Assembly (NCBI GenBank): GCA_013339765.2
Contig: CM023448.1
Coordinates: forward strand, 112,156,508-112,220,507
Length of the DNA: 64,000 bases
Direction of reading: 5' to 3'
DNA from: Haemaphysalis longicornis
Lineage: Eukaryota > Arthropoda > Arachnida > Ixodida > Ixodidae
The position numbers and the translations under genes were made by a program. Under the pieces are notes generated by a model, which worked only from the letters and a program-made list of their open reading frames with translations, did not search any database and was not told the DNA's origin. This document shows, piece by piece, positions 21,283-31,990 of the stretch (positions are counted from its first letter, which is position 1; each line of letters opens with the position of its first letter).

Positions 21283-24200
21283 TGTTTTACAGCGTCAGCG
21301 TCATTGACGGCAATGCTGTGTTCGTGCTCGTATACGTGATGTTGAAAGAAATTCCACCACAGTGGATACCCACAGAATTAAATTCGCAAAGACTTGATGA
21401 ACCGGCAAGTAAATTATTTCAACCTATCGGTTTCAGGTAACGGTTAAGCCCAATAAATAGTAATTTCAGTACGATGGAAAATTGGTGCACTGGTTCATTG
21501 TGTAGAACAGCGTGCGTGTCAGACGAAGGGCACGGAAAAATGAATTTACGGGACAAGACAAGCTGCTGTCAATTCTATTTTTCTCGGTTCTTTGGTTTCT
21601 TCCGCAGTGCACCCGTAGGGTCCACTTCACCTCGAAGCATCTGAATGGCCAATCACAGCGATAGCAGGGATAAAGTATAGACCTATGGTAAAACTCTTCA
21701 TGCTATTCTATCTGGATTATGTGGCTTGCGCTGCGATGCATGCGAAGCACAAGTGGCAGTTTGTGTGGTATGCATGATGTCGCAGTGCAGATAGCGTTTT
21801 CGAGTACAGTCGCACGTCGTGCCTCTTTACGCGTCATACTTGCTCCTTTGGACGCAGCGACTGCTCTTCGAGGCGCATTTTGGCGAAGCAGACAAGCGAA
21901 ATGTTCTAAAATGTGACAGCTTCCGCTGACGCTGATAATAGAACTAATAATAGATACACTAATTTATCAATTGAATTAAGTAAAGATGCATGCTTTGAGG
22001 AAGCGCTCACACGCACGACGGTTTGTTATAATGCGAGTACATATGTTGCTGCAAACATCACGATTTAAAATGTACTCATGCAGTGACGTGTCGTTGTGGT
22101 GCATCGCAGCGCTTTCAAGGCAAGTAAGTAAGTTTACGAGTAGAGAAATTGCGCGTGATTAAATACCACAGTTTCCAGCTCTACGAGGTTATGCGCTCGT
22201 CAGTTGTTGTGTATAGCCGTATCGATGGCCCCATTGGTGGGGGCCGCGAGAAGTCTGTCGGTGCCGTCTTTCTCGCTCGGGCCGCCAGTGACAAGCCACT
22301 CCTTGGTTAGTGCAGCGAGGGCGCACTCGTGCCCGCGCCTTCATCGCTGCCCGTCAGCGGGTCTTCGACCCGGCCCCTCCGCCCCCTGATTGCTTCTTCT
22401 TGCTGCTGCTCGGAGGGCACCACTGACACCGTCCAGAAAGCGCTGCCAAGCGGGCAAAGGGAATTCCGCTGGCGCGTTCCCGGCGCCGCCACATCGGCAC
22501 GCAGTTACGTGCACCCCTTGGTGCCTGGCCCGTGTTATAACCCGACAGCAGGGAGCACAGCGGCTCGGTGCCGGCTGCGCAGGAAGTATACTGCGAAGGA
22601 CGGGGCCAGTGGCTCGCTGTAGGAGAAATCCGCCGAGAAAAAGCAAAGTGAACGGGACGACTTCCGTCCAAGCAGCCCGTCTCCTCCGCGTTTTGTCCCC
22701 TTGCTTGAACGGTGCGAACAGAAGGGGAACGAAATACGCGCGCCTCGATGTGCTCATCAAAGAGACGGGAAGATCCGTGACAGACCCAATCAGACCAATC
22801 AGCAGGCGGCATACGTGCAGTTAAATGATGCTCCGAACAGCTTACACGAAGCGCTTGCAGGCAGAAAGCCGTTGGTTTTAGCTTGCGGTTGCGCAGTTCC
22901 GATGACACGACCCTGATCTCCGACGAGCATGGGTCACTTATTTTTCTCGTAAAATTTAGAGATCGGTGGACAGCTTCACGCTGTATGTGGCTCCATGAAA
23001 ATCTACCACTTCGTATCGCGCCGAAGGAAATGCTAAAAACTGCAACTTCCTGTTGCGCGGTTGAATTGTTTTTTTCTGTTCGTATGAAGGCGAATATAGA
23101 CGCGTTCTGATATAGCACTGGTATTTTAGCACTGGTATTCAGCTGGAAATTTTAGTTCTAAGCATATAGAAAAGGACTGAGAGCCCTGCCTGCCGCCTCC
23201 ATCCATTTTTTATCCCGTATACGTTTTAACAGTAGTACTGCGTGCGTTGCTTCCTCCGGGAAAGCGCGCCAAGCGAAAATAAAAAATAATAGACTGCTTT
23301 CCATTTGCGGCTTCCAATACTGTTTTTCGTTTGGCAAAGCGATGTATTCGGATATCGGCCGAATGGCCACTCTTTCTTCAATGACCGAACGTGCTAAGCC
23401 TAGTGTAGAAACGTTAGGAACGTACCCTTCCCCCCTATGTCTCTGGGTTCCGGTTGGGCACCGTGAGAGCCTTCGTGTGTGGGCCTTGTTTCTCTATTCA
23501 GGCGCGATATTTGTTTGTTTCTATGTCGTGACAATGAAGTAGCCGAGAGAGAGCCCGCATATTCGATTGCCTCCAGCTGTTGCGGCCGCCGCCACCGCTG
23601 GCGACGCTAAAGCGGTGCACGCAACTGGGAGCGCCGGAGTACGCCGAGGCATGCCGTCTCGCAAGATCCACTCAGTTGGGGGCCCTGCGCGCGCACGGCG
23701 CACTGTCCTTCCCAGGAGCGGCTTTCATGGGAGTGACCGCGGGCCGGAGCTTGCATGGGCAGCTGCTGCTGTCGGCCGCATCAAAGAGGGGAGGAGCATG
23801 GGAAGGCGCGTCTTTACGAGGACTTGACTGTCACGTAAACAAGACGCTCGGAGCCACGAAGACGGGCGCGCGCAGAGTCTGTTATCCTCCGGAATTATGA
23901 AAATTGGCGATTACGCGGATGAGCAAGGCTTGGAATTTGAAACTAAGAGCTTATGGGCTTGAAACAAAACTAGCGGGACTACGCCGTCGGTGCGGTATAG
24001 CGCGTTATTTCAAATTTTACCACCTTGCCCCACAAGCATAAAAATTTCAAAAACAAACATTTGCTTTGCTTTCATTGCTCAATGTCTGTTTCGGATTTTA
24101 CTTTAAAATTACGAGTCGTGGAGCCGAGCTGTTCTGGTTGACCTCCCTCCCCTCTAATCTTTCTAGCAACCCGGTTGATCGACGTGTACGCCCTTGGGCA

Positions 24201-24921
24201 ATACCCCGCACGGGTATTATACGATCGACCCGAGGCAGCTTCACAGCGCGAGTTTGTCGACTACAAATTTCCGGATTTCGAGATGTCCGGTCATCAACCT
24301 GGCAGGTCACGCCTGGCAAGTCACGTGACCGAACAGTGCCCAATTAAAACTGGTGGGTGTCGCGCCAGCTTCGCGGAAGACGGGCCGTAGCAGCAGCTGT
24401 AGGGATATCGGGGAGTTATGGTGCCCGTCAAATTAGGGCGAACTACAAATAACGGGCCTATCACGTGGGCATCGCGTCCATTCGCACCACGTCTGACGCG
24501 ATGGCCCCTCGGTGCTAGGTGCGGTCGCCAGAAGTAGAGGAGCCGTTGTGACAGCGGTAGCGTGTTTGTGACAGAGAGCGTAGCCTATAGTCCTGCTGTT
24601 AAGGAAAGGCAAGACGAACCGAAGAGGTGTTTTGTCGCCAAGATCTCCAGATATCGTTCAGCTGCTGTTGACGCTATCACATGGTGGAATCGGGTGGCCC
24701 ATAAAGACGTAATGCCGGTTTTCGAGTAATGATTTGCGAAAGCGTCTGGCGATTATTATTCTGGTGCCTAATGAGACACTAGATTTATCAATTGCTTATT
24801 TTTCCCTTTATGGCTCCAGTTGAGCCAAAGTCTACAAACGCCAACGGGGTCAGTTATTGCCCTGCCCCCTTATAACGACATGAACCGTCTGTATACAACT
24901 TCCAAGTTTTATTTTGTTACC
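21283..24921. other. No gene recognised; includes a 254-codon minus-strand frame
   Basis: The minus-strand frame 22354-23118 (254 codons) and overlapping plus frames at 22329-22824 lie in CpG-rich DNA. The long frame has no domain I know and no low-complexity or membrane signature, so I treat it as probably fortuitous. 23560-23830 is another CpG-rich patch with open frames in two phases. No transposon relic was recognised. Confidence 0.4.
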
Positions 24922-25002
24922 AGCGAAGAGTTCTGGCTGAGTGGTCAAACTTCCCCCAAAAAACCCGTTCCTGAAGAATCGTGGGCTCGATCCCCGTCAC
25001 TG
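24922..25002 (+). repeat. tRNA-like SINE head
   Basis: An A box-like TGGCTGAGTGGT and a B box-like GGGCTCGATCCCC are spaced as in tRNA-derived SINEs. The acceptor ends do not pair cleanly, and the sequence downstream is not shared with the Ruka-like copies, so this may be a different SINE family. Confidence 0.5.
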
Positions 25003-26970
25003 ATAGGTGCATCTCATTGCTCAAATTTGCGTCCGCTCATGCATGTGCGGAAGTTTGAAGGTGAGTTTGGTGCCATTTAAGGCATTTGATGCCTTAATTG
25101 GTTGTTTGTACCGTTCTTTTCTCTCCCATTTTGGACGGTTCTTTCTCGTTTCCCCATTCACGGTTCCCCATTCACAGCATTCACGGTTTAGGTGGCGTCT
25201 ACTCAGAGGCTAGGGGCTGCTGCTGGGAGCAGGAATCCCGCGTAACGCAAGGGGAAAGGGCCGTTGCCTCCGTCCCTGCCTTTCTGCGCCGTCCAGGACA
25301 TGCATTACAGAAACGTGGACGGGGAAGATGTGTGGGCTGTAAAACTAGGTAGGAGCAGATAGGCAGGATATCGGAGGGCGCGGAACGGTAACTCGCGAGA
25401 ATGGATCGAATATCCTCAGAATTAGGGGAAGAAATACAGGAACAGAAAACATGGCCTGGTCATTTATGGAATCAGCCATTGCTTCTGCTTTTCGCCAGGG
25501 GACTTGAGGCGTCTGCCGCTGCAGCAGCCGTGAGCACCGTGTCAGCGGGTCCCGGGGAGGGGCCGGTTGGTCGGCCAGGAATGCTCGCCACCGCCGCTGG
25601 GCCCCCGCCTCGTCTGGCCTGACCGGAGAGGCCCAGCGGCGGCGGCCAACAGGCGCTGCTTCTTCGCTCGCCTCGTCCTTTCGCTGCTGCTGGAACGTGA
25701 ACACGGCGACTGGTCTCTCATTTTTTGCTCCCTCCCACTTTATTTCCCCTCTCCCTTTCAATAGTCGATACTTCCTGTTATTATCTCCCCTTTCTTCTAT
25801 TTTCGTTGTTTGTGCGGTTGTTCTATCTAGCCGTCGTGTATCGAGCTCCGTCCACTCTGCCCTGGAATGCCATGTTTGTACCGTTCCTTTCTCTCCCATC
25901 TTGGACTGCTCGTTCTCGTTGCGCCGGCATGCTCCCCTGTTTCTTCTTCCTCTACTCTCCCCCGCATCTGTATCCGCTTCACGGCTATTCTCGTGGTGCT
26001 ATCGCCCCTTTTCAAGCGGCGGCGTGCTTTTGTTATTTACTACGTACGTCCAGGCATTCCTCTGGTGACCGTTGCCACTTTGCGCGTTTACCCCTGCCTT
26101 TTGATGGGATTAAACAGGGTCGTCTGTTTCATCCGCCTTGTCCATGCTATTTCACGAGGTTCGTGGGGTGTTGGGCTTACGCATGTACGATATGTTAGGC
26201 TCAGGTAGACCGCACATAAAATTCGGTCTCCCCTAAGCCAGTCAAGATTGGTCAACGTCCAGAGATAAAAGTTGTCTCGGTTTCTTGGTCTTCTATTTTC
26301 TGCTTGCTGTCGATGTAGAATACTAAATAAAAAGTACATGTGGCTAGCCGCCACTGCTTTCCGAGCTTTTCACTGAAATTGTCCAGTTGTATTCGGCAAG
26401 ATTATTGTCGAAACGAGGGCTCAGCTATTATGAGCGAGTTATGCGGAGCAGCTTTCGTGCCCGGTTTGTTGCCTGGTGCTCCGTTCGGCTTGTGGGTGCA
26501 CGACTGGAGCATCCATGCTGCTCCGCACGACCGCAAGAGGCTTCGGGTGTCCATAGAGAAGTATCACTTTATTGGCAATGACGGGAGCTGAAACAGTTCC
26601 TATCTTTTTTCGTGTGATGTCCAAGTTGACGCCTTCAAGGTATTTTTTTTCTGCTTATTAAGCCCGTCGTCCAGATTACGCGGGCTGGATTGTAAAGTGC
26701 TTCTTTTCCCTAATAAGCCATGGGTCCTCCACTTGTCCGAGCAAACCGACTGCGTATATCCTCGGTGTATATTGCAGCGCTCGCTATGAGTGTAACATTT
26801 AAAAGCCCTATGTTACATTGTCACAAAGGCGGCGATGAAACAAGGCAGAAAATGGTGTCGCTTTGTTGTTTCCAGCGCACAGGTCAGCCGCTTGAGGCTT
26901 CGCCTGCGGCTAAGGCCGCTCGCTCGTTTGATAAAGAGATGTGTAACTTTATCAGCAAAAGGTGCCCCTA
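25003..26970. other. No gene recognised; contains a 46-bp direct repeat pair
   Basis: 25105-25150 and 25875-25920 are alike at about 41 of 46 positions (TTTGTACCGTTC...TCTCTCCCAT...TTCTCGTT), 770 bases apart. A 184-codon minus frame (25345-25899) and several plus frames (25697-26208) show no domain I can name. The frame is open partly because the region is C/T-rich on one strand. Confidence 0.4.
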
Positions 26971-28110
26971 CTAGTCCGGGGCTCCCGCTATGGAGCTGAG
27001 GGCCAGCTGTGTTCCTTCAGTCAGTTGTCGCTGGCCTTGAGCGCTGGAGTCGGTCAGCCACTCCTCCCACTTGACTGAAATGGCGTGAGGTATGGGCGGG
27101 AGGGCGCGATTGTGAGCGTAAGTCCAAATTGTGTGGTATATGTCCGGGAAATCCTTTCCCGCAGTGGGGAAATCCTGGGTATCCTCCGTTTCCTGGAATT
27201 CGTGCGTCATGTGAGTAGTAGGAAGGGATCGGGTGTGTGTTTGGCTTTGTAAAGCTTAGTGTCGTCGTTTTTGTGCACTGCGAGAAGTCGGAAAGAGCTG
27301 TCTAGATAGGTGCCAATACAGCGGCTGTGTGAGAAGTGCATTGTCATTTGATGACCATCCTTTGATGCCCGGGTGTTGAGTTCGCGGGCGAGCGCATTTG
27401 CGCACTCGGTTCCAGGTATGCATTCTTTTTTTTTTTTTAACGTTTACTGAAATGTAGAAAAAATACCCCGAGATCTCTTGCTTGTGCATCATACCCCCTG
27501 GATGCATTCATGTCCAGCAAGTCAGAGCACCCTGTATCGAGTTGAGCTGCTCTGCATTGCTTTTTATATTATCCGTGCCGTGTTTGTGTTCAGCTGGTTG
27601 TAAATAAGCTGGCGGTACGCCGCTTGCAAGTCGCTGAAGATTATTGCCCAGTCTTTCTGCGCGCAGCTTTCATTGGTTCTTGCTATTTTCCTGGATTCGA
27701 AGATGGCCGCTCTATGCAGTTTCGTTTGTGTGGCTGCTGTGGCAAGTTCCAGTTCCCTGTTGACAAATGGAGTGTTATGACACGTGTTCCGTTGGAGAGA
27801 CTGCCACCAACGTGCAGTATACCAGTGTCCGCATCCGCGTTTAAGTAATTTTCAGGACGGTTTTCGCGTGTGGCGTCCTCCGGTCCTTGTGCCTCGTAAT
27901 GCATATAGTAGTTGGTATGGGGCTATTTTTATGCTCTGGTTGTTGCAGTGAGCTGCGTCTTACGCTGGTATTTTTGTTATTTGACTTATACCCTAGGCTT
28001 CTCAAAATTTGGATGCCCTGTTCGGAATCCCAAAGCCGCTGAAGCTGGCTGATCTTGTGCGCAGGGATTGACTCACCCAGCGTGTTTGGGGTACCCGTGT
28101 CTTCCAACGC
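26971..28110 (-). mobile_element. Decayed RNase H-bearing LINE, minus strand
   Basis: Read on the minus strand from 28107, TLGESIPAHKISQLQRLW and ILRSLGYKSN match TWEELAEAHKISQLEKL and LRRLGYDAQ of the copy at 63140-64000. Next come SPIPTTICIT, an RNase H Asp block (IIFSDLQAAYRQL) near 27650 and a broken TPGHQ motif. The C-terminal tail, GKDFPDIYHTIWTYAHN then PPIPHAISVKWEEWLTDSS, ends at a stop at 26971. Many frameshifts and an A run (T run on the plus strand at 27426-27438) interrupt it. It is a dead, 5'-truncated copy of the same family as 2310-3655. Confidence 0.72.
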
Positions 28111-28192
28111 TTGCGTAAACGCGTATAGACAGGAACACCTAACGCTATACTTTGTGTGGCTTACATAGAACCGTATTGTAGTTTTTTTTAGG

Positions 28193-28462
28193 TGCGGAGT
28201 ACCTTAGGACCGCACAATGTCCGTCCGCGTCCGTGCGCATAGCATTTACCATCGCAAAATATCACACAGGCACCGGCAGGATTCGAGCCTGCGTCTGGTA
28301 GACCAAACAGAGTTAGGGTCAGCCGTCTTACCCATTGGGCTACGACCGTGAGTTAGTACCTGAGAGTCAAACGGCTTACTCCCTCGCCGGTAACGCTGCG
28401 GAGTACCATAGGACCTCCCACAATGTCCGTCCGCGTCCATCCGAGCGCACAGCACCATCAAA
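28193..28462. repeat. Pair of ~65-bp direct repeats flanking a tRNA-like sequence
   Basis: 28193-28257 and 28397-28462 share TGCGGAGTACC, TAGGACC, CACAATGTCCGTCCGCGTCC and a final CATCGC/CACCATC stretch. Between them lies a minus-strand tRNA-like sequence (28271-28350) with A box TAGCCCAATGGGTAAG and B box GGCTCGAATCC. The arrangement resembles a SINE that duplicated part of its surroundings, or a dimeric short element. Confidence 0.7.
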
Positions 28463-28693
28463 AGAAAATCAAGCGAAATTCGATTTGCTCCGTGATTTGC
28501 AGTTTCGTTTAGGGAATAATCAAGGTGCAACTCGCGGCTCAAATCGAATGACGGTCGCGGCGCAAATCGGATGTCACTCGGGGCGCAACTTGGATGTCAT
28601 TTCGAGTCCTCGTACTCCGCACCCTCGCCATCATCCACGGAGGGAAGATGCTGCCATTTTTTTTAATTCTATCTTACTTAGATATGTAGCACT

Positions 28694-28874
28694 GATATGT
28701 AGCGCAGAAAAAAACACACGGGACGAAAAGTATACACACGGACACGCGCTAACTTCCAACTGATTCTTTATTCCTGTGACTGCAAATATATATGCATTTG
28801 CCTTTGCAGGAACAATAAAAGCAGGAAAAAATAGTGACAGATAAAAACGGAGACATCCAACACGCGCCGAGTTT

Positions 28875-28905
<31 letters not shown>

Positions 28906-28983
28906 GGAGGGGGGCGTTAGATGTTAGCGCGTGTACGTGTGTACACTTTTCTTCCCTGTATGTTTTTTCTGCGCTACATATCA
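28694..28983. repeat. 60-bp inverted repeats around a T/G homopolymer core
   Basis: The left arm 28694-28753 (TATGTAGCGCAGAAAAAA ... ACACGCGCTAAC) has its reverse complement at 28923-28983 with a few mismatches. Between the arms are ATTCTTTATTCC, AT-rich sequence, a T run (28872-28884) and a G run (28885-28907). The words GTTAGCGCGTGT and ACTTTTCGTCCC recall the 3' UTR of tick Penelope-like elements as I remember them, but that link is weak. Confidence 0.7.
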
Positions 28984-31219
28984 CCACAATGAATAACAAA
29001 CTATCCCAGTCCACAGCATTACTATTTCGCTTTGATTTCGATATGTTAGATGGTACAATATCTTGAGCTGCTCCTTCCAATGGGCGCAGTTGGCGGTGTT
29101 TAATTACGAATCCGTCGTATAAATTCTAACGGAGTAATCGCTTGCACTCGCTTCACAGGCACGTATTTCCAGTATTTGTGCCTGACAACGTGCTTGCGTG
29201 CCGTACTCGGCTTTGCCACGGCAATGCATGCTAGTGCGGTGAGCACGTGCGCGTCGTAGCGCACCACTTCCGCCTGCAACGCGGTCGACACGTTCTCCGG
29301 AGCCGCTGACAACATCGGCTACGCCAAGACGTTCTGGGCGAGGAAAATAAACCACCCGAAGAACAACGGAGCACTGACGACAACGCACTGTCGCACGCGC
29401 CTTCCCACTGCTTCGCGCCTGTGCACACGTGACGAACGCTTCCCGTTTTCTCACGCAAGCGCTGGCTCGGACCTGATTCGGGGCGAATCGCTGCCCGGCG
29501 GCCGCCTCGAGCGAAAACGTGGCTTTCGTCTCGGCTCGGCGGCTCGTCATCCACAGCGGTGTCAGGGGCCTCCGTGGCATTCTGCCTTCCGTCAGCACAG
29601 ACCGCTCCCTCGGAAGTTCAGAGGCTCGGCAGCGAAGAAAAGTGGCGAAGGAGGTCGTTGGTCGCTAGCGGCGAGTCGATTTGTGTGCCTATTAGCCAGT
29701 CGAGGCAAACAAACTGAACGGCGCCTGACTCGTCTTAGACGAGAATGCAGGAACATAGGGAATAAATTCATGGTTCTTGGATGTCCATAGACGCCCCCAA
29801 AATATATATATATACGTCACATGTATCGTCAGGGCGTTTAAGTTTGGAAGAACACCCTGGCTGTTGGAGATCATCCAGAATTCTTTGAACCTCCCCTGGG
29901 TCTGAATCCATCGAAAACGCACTGGATTGCGATAATTTCTGGAAACCCGGCTGTCACGTTTTTTTTTTCTAGGGATTATTATTACGTAGAAGTCGATCTC
30001 CGGGGCAAATAAAAGCTGTGCCTTTACGCCCTGTGTTAGGATCCACACATTCGCGAGTGAAAACTCTAATTGCCGTCGCATGGTTGTCTCACAGCCTCTT
30101 GAAAGTCAGAAAGACAAAAACGGCTCTGTCGACCCGTCGCTGCTCAGCGTAGGGTGGGCAGAGAAGCTCTCGGCAGAATTCTGTTCCTCTCAAGCGAGGC
30201 CACAGGTCTCATCAACCAGTGTGTACGGGCGGAGGAGAGGGGCATAAAGTATCGAGTTAAGTGGGCGGAGGGGAGGGGGTCGCCACGCGATGTTCCTGCG
30301 CTGAAATAGGAAATGCCCGCGGCAGGTTGGAGCCTTCCGTGATCAAGTGGCTGCGGAAGCGGGCTTCTATCCCTTCCTGGCTTCCGCCTGGAGTCTTATC
30401 TCCCTGACCCACCGACAGGAGAAAAACAAAGTTGGTCTCATTTTCACAGCGCCCCTTGCGGTGCAGTATCTCGCCCGCTATTTCCAACGGCACTACTTAC
30501 GGGCCACCCATTAAGCGCTGGAACGAGTCCGCTGCGCAAAGAAATGGTGCGAGACAAACAAACGTTTCCCGTGTACTCTGCGCAGCAGCAAGCAGATAAG
30601 AGCAAGACAGGGGGTAAAACGTTTTCTTTCTACCCAGAGCGCACGTTCCCCTGGGTCCACCTGTCTTACCGTAACCCCTTAAGAGGCTCACTCGTGAGGA
30701 ATGGAGAACCCAGTGCGATGTTTCCCGAGTGTTTCTCCAAACAAGAGGTGGTTGCTTTTTGCTCTCACTTACCTTCGCGATCCTCATTTTCTGCTCGCCG
30801 CGTTGATCCTGCGCTGTGCAAGTGGACGGGGCGAAATTAGGCGCGCCATATACGAGACCCCGCTTTCTCCTCACGGCGAGTAACGATAATCGCAACTCGC
30901 CCGTAATCTCCACGCGACGAACCCTTCGCCTGGCGTTCCACTCGTTGCTTCGGGCCTCGTATCTCGCTTTTGTTCTCTCACAGACCAGGCCAGTACTGTA
31001 CGCTCAAAAATCAAATTTATGGAATCATGCGACTAAGCAGCGCATGTGCTGCGAGGCGCAGTGAAGGGGAGAGCTGCATATTGTACTATGGTGAAGTTTT
31101 TTTAGGGGCACGAGCATCAGGAAGAATGCAATACGTGTTTCTAATTTCGCCGCTTCAACGGCGAGCTAACGCCAAGCGCCCAATCTTGGAAGAGGGGGAG
31201 GGGTGAGAGGGAAGCTCTG
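28984..31219. other. No gene recognised; CpG-rich patches
   Basis: 29100-29640 and 30250-30950 are CpG-rich and hold overlapping open frames on the minus strand (164 and 138 codons) without known motifs. A short (AT)n lies at 29801-29814. These could be promoter-like islands or fortuitous. Confidence 0.4.
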
Positions 31220-31630
31220 TTTAAAGGGACCTTGCAACACTTGTTTCAGCTTTTTTCGAAACTTTAAATGCTTGCAGAACGTAGTCAATCAACACACCCA
31301 GTGCTTAGATCAGAGGGTCGCACAGTACCTGAGCGAAAAATTACTCTTCTATACTGGTCAGTTAACTCAGAAACTCTCTCAAATTTTTTTTTCTCTCTTT
31401 CCCGGTCTTGGCGTTCCTCGACCACTAGATGTACGTACGTCATTACAGCGGTGTAACGGCTACTGGCCGGCTTCCTTTCAGTTACAGTAATGAACGCATT
31501 CGATAGCCACTTTAAACAGAAAGCCGCAAATCACGCATTGCCGCTCCGTACTGGCGATAACTATAGCGTTCGCAGTGCTTCCAGACGCGAAGTGAAAGCG
31601 CTTATCGAAAGTGTTGCAGAGTCCGTTTAA
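31220..31630. mobile_element. MITE with terminal inverted repeats
   Basis: The left end TTTAAAGGGACCTTGCAACACTT is mirrored at the right end as AAGTGTTGCAGAGTCCGTTTAA, about 19 of 23 bases matching. The inside has no open frame of note. The TTAAAGGGAC-type end and about 410-bp length fit the short non-autonomous DNA elements common in tick DNA. Target-site duplication is not clear. Confidence 0.65.
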
Positions 31631-31771
31631 CTTAAAATTTCTATATGTTCGCTTTTATCACAGCGCGTTTCGGTGATCAAGCAATGCAGTCAAAGGAGCA
31701 AAGTAAGCCAACGTATGTGGCTCTAAAATTGGGGCCTGCGCTGCGAAATTGTGCAATGTGGAATGTGACAA

Positions 31772-31990
31772 CCACCGCTGCGGCTCACTGGCTAAGACGT
31801 AGGGCTGCTGAGCCCGAGGACGAGTGTTCGACCCCGGCCGCGGAGGTCCTCTTCTGATGCAGGCGAAAAACGAAGCGCCTATCTCTTTAGGGATCGACGC
31901 TGGCTAAAGATCCCCAGGTGGTATATAAATTAATCCGTAGCCCTACATATATGGTGTGCCTCACAGCCCAGGTGTAGCTTCGGGGCGTAA
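31772..31990 (+). mobile_element. Diverged Ruka-like SINE, full length
   Basis: The order of blocks is the same as in the young copies: CGGCTCACTGGCTAAGACG (A box), GTTCGACCCCGGCCGCGG (B box), CTTCTGATGCAGGCG, AAAGATCCCCAGGTGGT, AATTAATCCGTAGCCCT and a final GGGCGTAA. There are many substitutions, so it is older than 57543-57770. Confidence 0.85.
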
